The notes under the pieces: model-generated
The model's database searches: none
Told to the model about the DNA's origin: nothing
What the model saw: the letters and a program-made list of their open reading frames with translations, nothing else
Part shown: in pieces, positions 26,456 to 35,327 of the stretch
How the letters are laid out: each line of letters starts with the position of its first letter
Position numbering within the stretch: position 1 is the stretch's first letter
Translations under genes and position numbers: made by a program
Assembly: GCF_016765635.1 (NCBI RefSeq)
Contig: NZ_JAESVD010000006.1
Coordinates: forward strand, 124,001 to 188,000
Reading direction: 5' to 3'
Length of the DNA stretch: 64,000 nt
Source: Shewanella schlegeliana
GTDB taxonomy: Bacteria > Pseudomonadota > Gammaproteobacteria > Enterobacterales > Shewanellaceae

Positions 26456-27778
26456 ATGAATATAACTAGAGAAGAGCAGTCTCCTGAATCTATTGCTTCA
26501 ATTAACACGGTTTTGCCAATGGATACTCAGCTTGCTCCACGTCCGAAAACAATCAGTGAAACAGGGGTGTCAGAGTCTGTACTTCTCGATTTAGTGACAA
26601 AGCATCTTTTAGCCGCTGGAGTGTTAACAAGAGAGCAACTCGTTAATTTGGTGGGTGTAACAGGCGGAATTATCCAACAGTTATTGGATACTGCAAAATC
26701 TTTAGCCTGGGTGGAAAATAGACAAACAACCCCTGATGGCCAGATGCGTTATGCACTAAGCGCTGGTGGGGAAGTACATGCAAAGCAAGCTTTGTCTAGA
26801 AATGGCTATTTGGGTTTGGCCCCTGTGCCATTAAAGCAGTACGCAAATATTTGTAGAAAGCAATCTAGCAGGGCCAAAGCGATTACTTTTGAAATGTTAG
26901 AGGCCGGCTTATCCGCTTTAGTATTGCCTAAAGACCTTCTCTTTAAGATCGGGCCAGCGATGAACTCTAGTCGACCAGTACTTATTTATGGGCCTCCTGG
27001 TACAGGAAAAAGCTACTTGTGTCGCCATCTTAACTTAACTCTAGGTGACAGCGTTTTAATTCCTTACGCTTTAGCAATTGGCAACGAAGTAATTCAAGTG
27101 TATGACCCAGAGCTACATCATAAAGTAGAAGGCAGTGCCGAAAACAGTAGTTTGAATCTATCAGAGGGGCATGATCCCAGATGGATAAAGTGTGAAAGGC
27201 CGTTAAGGATCACTGGTGGTGAATTGACAGCTGAGATGTTAGAGGTTCAGTTTGACAGTCATAGCCGCACATATATGGCTCCACTTCAACTCAAGGCAAA
27301 TAACGGAATTTTGTTATTAGATGATTTGGGAAGGCAGAAAATCAGTGCGAAACAGTTATTTAACCGCTGGATCATACCTATGGAAGAGAGAAGAGACTTT
27401 TTAAGTCTACAATCTGGTGAGCATTTTGAAATTCCATTCGAACTCATTCTTCTATTTTCAACTAACCTTGATCCAAAAGAACTTGTAGATGAAGCCTTTT
27501 TAAGGCGACTTGGATACAAAATTCATTTTGATGCCTTGGATGAGGAGTTATATAGAAAAATATGGTTTCAAGTCTGTGAAGACTTAGGTTTAAGTTGTAC
27601 TGAAGAAGTTTTTCAGTATCTCTTAGTTGAGTATCACAAGAGGTACGATAAACCACTGATTCCATGTTATCCGAGGGATTTGTTGGGGATTATGTCTGAT
27701 CAAATAAGTTTCATGGAGTTTGAACCTGTGGTGACACCCTCCTTAGTTGATTCTTCTTGGTCGATATATTTTGTATAA
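26456..27778 (+). CDS. AAA+ ATPase of the tad locus
   Basis: A 440-residue ATPase. An N-terminal region of about 130 residues looks helical and winged-helix-like (LAAGVLTREQLVNLVGVTGG). The AAA+ core has Walker A GPPGTGKS near residue 179, Walker B ILLLDDLGRQ, a sensor-1-like LLFSTNLDPKE, and an arginine pair in FLRRLGYKIHFDA. The second in-frame ATG at 26456, with AGGA seven bases upstream, is the likely start. It is not one of the core tad ATPases (TadA, TadZ). Its position inside the operon suggests a role in pilus assembly or its control; the exact job is unknown. Confidence 0.8.
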   Translation: MNITREEQSPESIASINTVLPMDTQLAPRPKTISETGVSESVLLDLVTKHLLAAGVLTREQLVNLVGVTGGIIQQLLDTAKSLAWVENRQTTPDGQMRYALSAGGEVHAKQALSRNGYLGLAPVPLKQYANICRKQSSRAKAITFEMLEAGLSALVLPKDLLFKIGPAMNSSRPVLIYGPPGTGKSYLCRHLNLTLGDSVLIPYALAIGNEVIQVYDPELHHKVEGSAENSSLNLSEGHDPRWIKCERPLRITGGELTAEMLEVQFDSHSRTYMAPLQLKANNGILLLDDLGRQKISAKQLFNRWIIPMEERRDFLSLQSGEHFEIPFELILLFSTNLDPKELVDEAFLRRLGYKIHFDALDEELYRKIWFQVCEDLGLSCTEEVFQYLLVEYHKRYDKPLIPCYPRDLLGIMSDQISFMEFEPVVTPSLVDSSWSIYFV

Positions 27779-27806
27779 AATTTTGGAGTTTGATTAGGAG
27801 CGACAA

Positions 27807-28616
27807 ATGAATAATAGAACAGTCTTATTTGTCATTTTGTCATTAGTGTTTGGAGTTACCGCTGTGTATCTTGCACAAAACTGGCTCAAAACAAATACTA
27901 AAGCAGAAACAGTTGGAACAACATCCAATGTCATTACCATGGTTACGGAGGTGCCCTTAGGAACCATTATAGAAAGGAAGCACCTTGCCTTAACTCCTGT
28001 TCCTCAAAACCTTGTCCCAGAAGGTGCAATTACAGAAATCACCCAGGCTGAAGGTCAAGTTGTAAAACATCGACTCTATCAGGGAGAGGTGTTACGTAAG
28101 GAGCGGTTAACACCAAAGGGAGAGGGAAGTACATTAGCGAGTTTAATTACGCCAACGATGCGGGCAGTCACCATCAGAGTTAACGATGTCGTTGGTGTTG
28201 CAGGCTTTCTTTTGCCAGGCAACAGAGTCGATATTATCAATATAATTAAAACGCCAGGGCTAAAAACCGACATCGTTCTTTCAAACGTAAAAATCTTAGC
28301 GATCGACCAGAAAGCGTCAAATGATGAAAATAAGCCGGTGTTGGTTCGAGCAGTCACATTAGAGTTAAGTCTAGAGCAAGCCGAAACGCTAATGATTGCT
28401 AAGAGTCGAGGCTCTTTGCAATTAGCACTGCGTAACCCTAATGACACTGCGGTTATAGAGCTTGCCGATATACAAGAAAAAGCAATTGAAACAGATAAAG
28501 AAGAGCCGGTTAAACAAGCTGAAGCGGTAAGCGTTGCTAGAGTTTCGGAAGCGAGTTCAAAAAAAGTTCTTTTGCTTAAAGGCATGAATGAGCAAGAGAT
28601 TAAAGTCGACAACTAA
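27807..28616 (+). CDS. rcpC: Flp pilus assembly protein RcpC/CpaB
   Basis: A 269-residue periplasmic protein with an N-terminal membrane helix (residues 6-24). A SAF domain (EVPLGTIIERKHLALTPVP and GQVVKHRLYQGEVLRKERL) is followed by the RcpC domain with MRAVTIRVNDVVGVAGFLLPGNRV split over residues 112-135. It is thought to support the RcpA secretin in the tad machine. The C-terminal 50 residues are charged. It lies 28 bp after the AAA+ gene and 48 bp before rcpA. Confidence 0.9.
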   Translation: MNNRTVLFVILSLVFGVTAVYLAQNWLKTNTKAETVGTTSNVITMVTEVPLGTIIERKHLALTPVPQNLVPEGAITEITQAEGQVVKHRLYQGEVLRKERLTPKGEGSTLASLITPTMRAVTIRVNDVVGVAGFLLPGNRVDIINIIKTPGLKTDIVLSNVKILAIDQKASNDENKPVLVRAVTLELSLEQAETLMIAKSRGSLQLALRNPNDTAVIELADIQEKAIETDKEEPVKQAEAVSVARVSEASSKKVLLLKGMNEQEIKVDN

Positions 28617-28664
28617 TAATTAGTTGATAGCAAGCATAAAGTTTCATGTTTTAAGGAGAATAAC

Positions 28665-30101
28665 ATGTCATTCCTTCGTTACCTTTCGATTGTTTGTTTA
28701 TTGGCGTTATTAGAACTGTCAACGGCATATGCAGGAGGCCCAACAGCTGGGGCGAGAGCAGATGTTCAACGGATCCCTATTTTTAAATCCAGAGTTTTAA
28801 TGCTCAACGGACCTGTACATCGTGTTTCGGTCGGCAACCCTAGTATTGCCGATATTAAGTTACTCCCTAATGACGAGCTTTATATTTTAGGAAAGCAGTT
28901 AGGTAGTACTAATGTCATGATTTGGGATAAAAATGAGCAGCTTGCAAGAGTGATGGATATTGAGGTCACTCATGATCTGAATGGCTTAAAGACAAGGCTA
29001 TATCAATTTCTTCCCACTGAAAAGTTAGGCGTACAAACCTCTCAAGGACAACTGTTATTAAGTGGTCAGGCATCTAATCTTCAAAAAATGAATACTGCTG
29101 TTGAACTTGCTCAGGGCTACGCTGAAGCTGCTGCTGGAGGTCGCGCACCGAGTAAAGTGCTCAATATGATGACGATAGGTGGAGATCATCAGGTCATGCT
29201 TGAAGTCGTTGTCGCCGAGGTACAAAGAAATGTAGCTAGACAGTTCGACTCTAAGTTTTTCATATTTAATCAGGGATCTAACCTATCTGGTGGTGTTGTT
29301 GGGGGGGGCGGAGGCTTTGACCCTGGAAGCATAGGTGGTATCGATGCCAAAGGTATATTTGCGCAGTACATCAATGGTGATTTAATGATGAATTTTGCGC
29401 TAGATGTCGCTAAACAAAACGGTTTAGCTAAAGTCTTAGCTGAACCTAATGTTACCGCAATGAGTGGTCAATCGGCTCAGTTTCTTTCTGGAGGAGAGTT
29501 TCCTATTCCGGTTCCGGGGGAGAATGGTAATACAACTATCGAGTACAGGGATTACGGTGTTGGCGTGAAATTTGTTCCAACTGTTCTTGACTCTGGTCAA
29601 ATTAATTTGAATTTAAATGTAGTGGTTAGTGAAATTAGTACTGCAAATAGTTTTGCGATTTCAGGTAATACCTCAACGACGTTAGTTGTACCATCGTTGG
29701 TAAAAAGAAGTACTGCGACAACGGTTGAGTTAGCTGATGGGCAAACAATTGCAATCAGTGGCTTAATTAGTGACACACTTAGAGAAAATATCGATAAATT
29801 ACCTGGTTTGGGAGATGTTCCGGTTTTGGGGCAGCTATTCACGAGTAAGAGCTTTCAAAGTGGTCAGAGTGAACTGGTGATTTTAGTGACCCCTAGGCTA
29901 GTTAGAGCGTTTAATCGCAAAGATATTTCCCTACCTACTGACGGTTTTGTATTGCCTTCCGATGTAGAGTTTTACCTACTAGGAAAACTCTCTCACAAAG
30001 AAAAGAATGACGATACTAGCGAAACACCTTATGAGCCTGTCGAGTCAGATGCAAAATTAGATGATTCAGGAACTCAGCAAAAATATGGTCATTCACTTTA
30101 A
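28665..30101 (+). CDS. rcpA: Flp pilus secretin RcpA/CpaC
   Basis: The 478-residue outer-membrane secretin through which the tad pilus leaves the cell. A signal peptide ends near STAYA. The N-terminal pilus-assembly domain has RVSVGNPSIADIKLLPNDE and the BON-like segment LLLSGQASNLQKM. The secretin domain contains MLEVVVAEVQRNVARQF, LAEPNVTAMSGQSAQFLSGG and the terminal strand motif LPGLGDVPVLGQLF. Length matches CpaC/RcpA. A Gly-rich loop (GGVVGGGGGFDPG) sits in the secretin domain. Confidence 0.95.
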   Translation: MSFLRYLSIVCLLALLELSTAYAGGPTAGARADVQRIPIFKSRVLMLNGPVHRVSVGNPSIADIKLLPNDELYILGKQLGSTNVMIWDKNEQLARVMDIEVTHDLNGLKTRLYQFLPTEKLGVQTSQGQLLLSGQASNLQKMNTAVELAQGYAEAAAGGRAPSKVLNMMTIGGDHQVMLEVVVAEVQRNVARQFDSKFFIFNQGSNLSGGVVGGGGGFDPGSIGGIDAKGIFAQYINGDLMMNFALDVAKQNGLAKVLAEPNVTAMSGQSAQFLSGGEFPIPVPGENGNTTIEYRDYGVGVKFVPTVLDSGQINLNLNVVVSEISTANSFAISGNTSTTLVVPSLVKRSTATTVELADGQTIAISGLISDTLRENIDKLPGLGDVPVLGQLFTSKSFQSGQSELVILVTPRLVRAFNRKDISLPTDGFVLPSDVEFYLLGKLSHKEKNDDTSETPYEPVESDAKLDDSGTQQKYGHSL

Positions 30102-30123
30102 ATCTAAAAAAGGAGTAGGGCTC

Positions 30124-30420
30124 ATGAGAGCAAATATAAACGGTACCTGTAATATTTTCTTTGCAGTCTTAGTTGTTTCTTTTTTTAGTTTGACGGGCTG
30201 TACGAAAGTCAACGACTTCCCAATGGGTGAGAGTCATTACCAGATTAAACAAGTACAGATATTGGACCCTGGGGCAGCAGAACGTAACGACGGTATTATA
30301 CTTAGTCTGGAAGGTAACTATGGGCGTGAGGTTATGCAGTCTTACCGGGCAAGTTCTGCGAAGCCTGAGAAAGCGAGGCATATGGGCTCGATAACCGCTA
30401 TTGGCTCGGGTGGCAATTAG
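30124..30420 (+). CDS. Small lipoprotein of the tad locus
   Basis: A 98-residue predicted lipoprotein. The frame is open from 30061, overlapping rcpA, but the ATG at 30124 has AAAGGAG about ten bases upstream and begins a proper signal peptide with lipobox SLTGC. The mature protein has KQVQILDPGAAERNDG, and resembles small CpaD/RcpB-region lipoproteins only in size and place. It may help the secretin, as RcpB does, but the similarity is too weak to name it. Confidence 0.65.
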   Translation: MRANINGTCNIFFAVLVVSFFSLTGCTKVNDFPMGESHYQIKQVQILDPGAAERNDGIILSLEGNYGREVMQSYRASSAKPEKARHMGSITAIGSGGN

Positions 30421-30438
30421 ATTGTAGAGGCTACAGTT

Positions 30439-31752
30439 ATGGCGAGTAAATTCAGATTATTAGTCCAACTTAGACGTCCTAAAAGAAATCAATCTGGGGC
30501 GATTATCGTCATGTTTACGATAGGACTGTTTGCGATTGTTGCCATGGCAGCCTTAGCATTAGACAGTAGCCACATGTTATTGAACAAAGGTCGGTTACAA
30601 AATGCTGTCGACTCAGCAGCTTTATCTGCGGCTAAAAAGCTTCAGGATGGTGGAACGCTTTATGATGCAAGACAAGTTGCCGTAGCTATTCTTGCTCAAA
30701 ACCTTGGTCATGCCGAAAATAGTGAAATTGCCGATGTAGTCACTTTGTCATCACCAGACTACAACTCTTCTCAAGTGACAAGCCATGTAGCGATAGAGTT
30801 TTCGGCATTACCTGACCCGTTTGTCCCCGGAACAGATAACAATTATGAATATGTGCGAGTGAGAGTTGAAGGCATCAGCTTAGATAACTTTTTAGCGCAA
30901 ATTATGAATTTTGATAAAAAAGTTCGTGCTTCTGCTGTTGCGGGACGCAGTACCGATATCGAGTGTTTGAATAAAGTGGTTCCCTTATTAGTTTGTGGTG
31001 ATATGACAAAACCCGACGATTACGGAATGGCTCACGGTGGCCTACATGTCATGAAAATTGGCTCCAAACAAAACCCTACAGATCCCGATGTAACCTTAGG
31101 GCCTGGTAATTTTCAGCTACTCGATCTTGGTGGCTCTGGTGGTAAAAGTATTGAAGAGGGGCTTGCCGGAGAGTTCTCTCCTGGAGCATGCGTCAGTGTT
31201 GATCAGCAGATACCAACAGAGCCAGGAAATAAAGTTGGCCCAGTTTCAGATGGACTTAATACGCGTTTTGGTGAGTGGCCAAACGGTAATCAATTGAATT
31301 CACTCGATCACCCTAGAGACATTAATACTTGCCAGGGAGATAGGTTATTGGTCGATGAAGAGGCCAATATCACTAACCCAGCAGCAGAGTATTATAGCTA
31401 TGCGGCTTATTACGGGCAGGATATTAACGAAAACCCTGTTTCGCATACTCAACACTGTAAAACTGGAAATATTTTAGACGCGTCAGCATATAACAAGGCC
31501 GATAGGAGAAAGTTGCCGGTTGTTATTGGAGATTGTACCGGAAAGATTAATGGTAAAAATGTTGTAGAGGTTAAAGCTATTGGCTGCTTTTTCTTAACGC
31601 AGACTGTAGCGCACGAGGGAAATACATCGATTATCATCGGAGAGTATATTTCTGAGTGTGGCTCTTCTGGGAATGCTTCGTTAGACCCTGATTTCGAGAG
31701 TGATAACTTCACAATTGTACTCTATCGTGATCCTGATAGTCCTGATTCATAG
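30439..31752 (+). CDS. TadG-like pilus assembly protein
   Basis: A 437-residue protein with the TadE/TadG N-terminal segment: NQSGAIIVMFTIGLFAIVAM, a hydrophobic helix, then LNKGRLQNAVDSAALSAAKK as in TadG-family Flp-associated proteins. The remaining 350 residues are predicted periplasmic and contain about nine cysteines, e.g. in NKVVPLLVCGDM, NTCQGDRLL and GDCTGKI, so disulfides are likely. No von Willebrand MIDAS motif was seen. It precedes tadE and tadF by 8 bp. Confidence 0.8.
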   Translation: MASKFRLLVQLRRPKRNQSGAIIVMFTIGLFAIVAMAALALDSSHMLLNKGRLQNAVDSAALSAAKKLQDGGTLYDARQVAVAILAQNLGHAENSEIADVVTLSSPDYNSSQVTSHVAIEFSALPDPFVPGTDNNYEYVRVRVEGISLDNFLAQIMNFDKKVRASAVAGRSTDIECLNKVVPLLVCGDMTKPDDYGMAHGGLHVMKIGSKQNPTDPDVTLGPGNFQLLDLGGSGGKSIEEGLAGEFSPGACVSVDQQIPTEPGNKVGPVSDGLNTRFGEWPNGNQLNSLDHPRDINTCQGDRLLVDEEANITNPAAEYYSYAAYYGQDINENPVSHTQHCKTGNILDASAYNKADRRKLPVVIGDCTGKINGKNVVEVKAIGCFFLTQTVAHEGNTSIIIGEYISECGSSGNASLDPDFESDNFTIVLYRDPDSPDS

Positions 31753-31760
31753 GTGGTCTT

Positions 31761-32231
31761 ATGAATTTTAAAAAACAGAACGGAATTGCAGCCATAGAAT
31801 TTACACTTGTTTTACCGATTCTTCTGCTGCTTATCTTCGTTACAGTAGAATTTGGTCGAATACTTTACCAGTATAGCGAATTAACTCGAATGGCACGCAG
31901 TGCGGGGCGTTTTATTTCAAATGCAGCAATCGTCGATACAACAGGTAATTTACCGGATGTTTTATCTGATGAAAATTGCGATTTTTGTATAAGTAATATG
32001 AAACGCATGTTGTTAAGTGGAGATACACTAAACACAACTTCAAATCTATCTGGATTGGCAAGCACTGATATCACTGTGACAGAGTTTCCTGCAGATAGCG
32101 GTATATTAGTAATACAGGTAAGTTATGACTGGCAACCATTATTTACCGATAAGTTATCGACACTTTCTTTTGGAGAGGGCATAGATCTTACTTTTAATTT
32201 AAATGCCTCCTATGCGGTAACGGCCTTATGA
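31761..32231 (+). CDS. tadE: TadE-like pseudopilin
   Basis: A 156-residue pseudopilin-like protein. The leader NFKKQNG is followed by IAAIEFTLVLPILLLLIFV, the TadE motif with conserved Glu, and then EFGRILYQYSELTRMARSAGR. TadE-type proteins are processed by TadV and are needed for pilus biogenesis. The end overlaps the next gene by 4 bases (ATGA). Confidence 0.87.
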   Translation: MNFKKQNGIAAIEFTLVLPILLLLIFVTVEFGRILYQYSELTRMARSAGRFISNAAIVDTTGNLPDVLSDENCDFCISNMKRMLLSGDTLNTTSNLSGLASTDITVTEFPADSGILVIQVSYDWQPLFTDKLSTLSFGEGIDLTFNLNASYAVTAL

Positions 32232-32665
32232 AAAAGCAAAAGGGAGTTTATGCTGTTGAATTTACATTTGTTGCGGGGATATTTTTTGTTGTACTTTTCG
32301 CTGCAATAGAGTTTGGACGTCTATTATTTACCTACAATGTACTCCATGAGGCTTCGAGAAGAGCCGCAAGGTTAGCTGTAGTATGTCAAGTTGATAGCGA
32401 TATAAACTCTAGAGCTCTGTTTAATGATGCCTCTATTTTGCCTAATTTAAGCGCAAGTAACCTAAGTATTAGCTATTTGGCTTTTGATGGAACGCCTGCT
32501 ACAGGAATAGACATCGATCTAGTAAGAGCCGAAATCATAGGTTATAACCATCAGTTTCTTGTGCCTGGTTTATATCGCACGATTAATTCCCCTACTTTTA
32601 CCACAACACTTCCTAGGGAGAGTCTTGGTATATTTCAAGGAGGAACAACTGACTGCAGCTTGTGA
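32228..32665 (+). CDS. tadF: TadF/TadE-like pseudopilin
   Basis: A 145-residue TadE-family protein, paralogous to its neighbour: leader KKQKG, then VYAVEFTFVAGIFFVVLFAA and EFGRLLFTYNVLHEASRRAAR. The two overlap by 4 bases and probably form a pseudopilin pair (TadE/TadF). Assignment of which is E and which is F follows gene order only. An 88-bp gap with a short perfect inverted repeat (32707-32725) separates it from tadZ. Confidence 0.83.
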   Translation: MKKQKGVYAVEFTFVAGIFFVVLFAAIEFGRLLFTYNVLHEASRRAARLAVVCQVDSDINSRALFNDASILPNLSASNLSISYLAFDGTPATGIDIDLVRAEIIGYNHQFLVPGLYRTINSPTFTTTLPRESLGIFQGGTTDCSL

Positions 32666-32753
32666 TTAAAAATATAACCAAATAAATAAATACCCTAGGG
32701 ATTATTGTCTATAGTAAATATAGACGTGTTTAAAAAGGGAGGTAAGTAGCATA

Positions 32754-33986
32754 ATGGATAAGCCGCTAGAGCTATGTGTCTCGAACGATAATCAACAGCA
32801 AGAGCAGCCTATGCATTTTAGTCTACCATTTCCTGTTCGTGCTGTAGTGCTATCTAATGCCAGTGAGTCTCTTGCTTGGTTTAGTGAAAACTTAAATCAG
32901 CTCGAAAACTTAGACTGGCAGGCCGTCTCTTATGATGAGCGGAACTTACCAAAAGAAAAAAGCTACTTTAACCTGGTACTATTGGTATTACCCTCTGATG
33001 AGGTTGAAGCTGCCAAAGCACTAACATATGCATCAAATTTTGACTGTGACACGATATTAATAGGCTTTAATACTCCGCAGAATATCTTAAGATTGGCTTT
33101 TCAATATAATGTAATTGATTTTATCCCCTCAACCTCTCCCTTAAATGAGATTTTTACCTCGTTAGAAAAGGTGTCAAACCGCCTTGTTCAAAATGCAGAT
33201 TTAGCTCCTGTTATTGCGATTATTAACGGTAAGGCGGGCTCCGGTGCCAGTTTTATATCAGCAAGCTTGGCGGATGTTGTATCTCAAAGAGAAGGGGCTG
33301 ATTTAGCATTATTAGACATGGATCTACACCATGGCACCTTGTCACATATTCTTGGGTTTGACTCAAAATATTCTGTTTGCGATGTACTCGGCTCTATTGA
33401 AGAACTCGATGAAATAGCGTTGAAAAGTACTATGAGTAAGAAAGGCAATTTAAGCCTACTTGCAGCCAAACCTTTTGAACTACTTGGACTAGATAAAGAA
33501 GTAGACTTTAGTCGGATTAAAGGTTTGATTTGGAAATATCGTAATTTTTATAAACAAGTCATTTTGGATTTCTCAAGAGGTCCGGAGTACTGGAATTGCG
33601 ATCTTCTTTTAGACGCGACAATCTTAATCGTGACTCAACAAAATATAATGCATTTACGTCAAACAAAGGATTTGGTAAATCAATTGACGAAAAGATTAGG
33701 GGTTTCTCCAGATAAAATAAATCTTGTTGTAAATCGATATAATAAAAATTCAAATATAAAATTAGAAGATATCAAAGAAGCAATTGGAATACCGAGTATT
33801 AGCACTGTTATTAATGATTATAAGTTGTCCAATGAGTGTGTCGACCTTGGACGACCGTTAACTGATGTTGGAAAAAAACAAAGGATCGTCACTGACATTC
33901 GACTTTTAGGGGACAAAATACTCCCCGTTAAAGCTGACGAAACTAATAGTAAGCCTAGTTTTTGGAAGCGTCTTTTAGGGAATTAA
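32754..33986 (+). CDS. tadZ: Pilus localisation ATPase-like protein TadZ/CpaE
   Basis: A 410-residue MinD/ParA-type protein that places the tad machine in the cell. The first 140 residues are a receiver-like domain. The ATPase-like domain has the deviant Walker A INGKAGSGASFISAS, in which the usual GK(T/S) is GAS as in other CpaE/TadZ proteins, followed by LALLDMDLHHGTLSHILG and KQVILDFSRGPE. The C-terminus carries NLVVNRYNKNSNI. It is two bases from tadA. Confidence 0.9.
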   Translation: MDKPLELCVSNDNQQQEQPMHFSLPFPVRAVVLSNASESLAWFSENLNQLENLDWQAVSYDERNLPKEKSYFNLVLLVLPSDEVEAAKALTYASNFDCDTILIGFNTPQNILRLAFQYNVIDFIPSTSPLNEIFTSLEKVSNRLVQNADLAPVIAIINGKAGSGASFISASLADVVSQREGADLALLDMDLHHGTLSHILGFDSKYSVCDVLGSIEELDEIALKSTMSKKGNLSLLAAKPFELLGLDKEVDFSRIKGLIWKYRNFYKQVILDFSRGPEYWNCDLLLDATILIVTQQNIMHLRQTKDLVNQLTKRLGVSPDKINLVVNRYNKNSNIKLEDIKEAIGIPSISTVINDYKLSNECVDLGRPLTDVGKKQRIVTDIRLLGDKILPVKADETNSKPSFWKRLLGN

Positions 33987-33987
33987 T

Positions 33988-35316
33988 ATGGAAATAATAC
34001 AGGAAAGTAAAGGGGTAAGTGATTTCCAACCTTTAACTCAAGAAGAGCAGGATATCAAGGTTACGCTTTACGATAAGTTATTGAGCGTGATGGACTTGTC
34101 TCTTATTGAGACAGTCTCTAAAGAGCAAGCCAAAATCCAAATAAGTGAAATATGTGGTCAGATTTTAAATGGCTTGAATCTACCAATTAATCTATCCACT
34201 CGAAAGAGGCTAATCGGTCTTATTATCGATGAAGTGTTAGGACTTGGCCCGCTAGAGACGCTTTTAGCGGATCCGTCTATATCTGATATTCTTGTTAATT
34301 CTTATGATCGTGTTTATATCGAAAGAAGGGGTAAGTTAGAGTCAGTCAATATTAAGTTTCACAGTGACGCTCACCTTTTAAATATTATTGATAGAATTGT
34401 TTCAAGTGTGGGTAGGAGAATTGACGAATCATCTCCTATGGTGGATGCAAGGCTTGCCGATGGTTCGCGTGTGAATGCAATTATTCCACCTCTAGCTCTA
34501 GATGGCCCATCCCTTTCAATCAGACGTTTTGCCGTTGATAAGCTTAATGCAAAACAGCTTATTGATATTGGTTCAGTGACAGAGTCTATGATTGAACTGC
34601 TTAAGGGGGGCGTTAAAGGTAAGCTAAATATCTTGGTATCAGGCGGAACGGGTAGTGGTAAAACGACCTTACTTAATATGTTATCTGGATTTATTCCGAG
34701 CGATGAGCGCATTGTTACAATCGAGGATTCAGCGGAGCTTCAACTTCAACAACCCCATACCGTACGTTTAGAAACACGCCCTCAAAATATTGAAGGAAAA
34801 GGAGAAGTTACTCAGCGAGATCTTGTTAAAAACTGCTTGAGAATGAGGCCAGACCGTATCGTTATTGGTGAGGTTCGTGGTGGAGAGGCCCTCGATATGC
34901 TAACAGCGATGAATACCGGCCATGAAGGTTCTCTAACGACTTTGCACGCTAACAGTCCAAGAGATGCATTGGGTAGACTGGAGTATATGGTTTGTATGGC
35001 TGGCTTCGATATGCCCGTCAGTAACATACGAACCCAGATTGCATCGGCAATTGATTTGGTTGTGCAGTTAGAACGTCAAGAGGACGGCCGCAGAAGAGTC
35101 ACCAGCATTCAAGAGATTAATGGTATGGAGGGGGATATCATCACTATGTCTGAAATATTCCGCTTTACTCGTAAAGGGTTAGATAATGAAGGGATGATTA
35201 TTGGTGAGTTTCAGGCGACAGGAGTTATTCCAAGTTTCCATACCAAGCTAAAACAACATGGTATCGATCTCCCGTATCACCTTTTCAATTGTGGCGATCC
35301 ATTTGCTGAATTTTAG
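33988..35316 (+). CDS. tadA: Tad pilus secretion ATPase TadA/CpaF
   Basis: A 442-residue hexameric ATPase powering pilus extension and retraction. Walker A LVSGGTGSGKTTLLNML is near residue 218; the Asp box is RIVTIEDSAELQL, followed by Walker B IVIGEVRGGEALDML and the His box TGHEGSLTTLHANSPRDAL. The N-terminal helical domain includes DEVLGLGPLETLLADP. Length and motifs are standard for CpaF. It is followed by tadB after 11 bp. Confidence 0.96.
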   Translation: MEIIQESKGVSDFQPLTQEEQDIKVTLYDKLLSVMDLSLIETVSKEQAKIQISEICGQILNGLNLPINLSTRKRLIGLIIDEVLGLGPLETLLADPSISDILVNSYDRVYIERRGKLESVNIKFHSDAHLLNIIDRIVSSVGRRIDESSPMVDARLADGSRVNAIIPPLALDGPSLSIRRFAVDKLNAKQLIDIGSVTESMIELLKGGVKGKLNILVSGGTGSGKTTLLNMLSGFIPSDERIVTIEDSAELQLQQPHTVRLETRPQNIEGKGEVTQRDLVKNCLRMRPDRIVIGEVRGGEALDMLTAMNTGHEGSLTTLHANSPRDALGRLEYMVCMAGFDMPVSNIRTQIASAIDLVVQLERQEDGRRRVTSIQEINGMEGDIITMSEIFRFTRKGLDNEGMIIGEFQATGVIPSFHTKLKQHGIDLPYHLFNCGDPFAEF

Positions 35317-35327
35317 GGAGTCGACAC

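Noticed and set aside
32707..32725. Perfect 7-bp inverted repeat between tadF and tadZ
   Set aside because: The stem is A/T-rich, short and has no T-run directly after it; too weak to call a terminator or operator.
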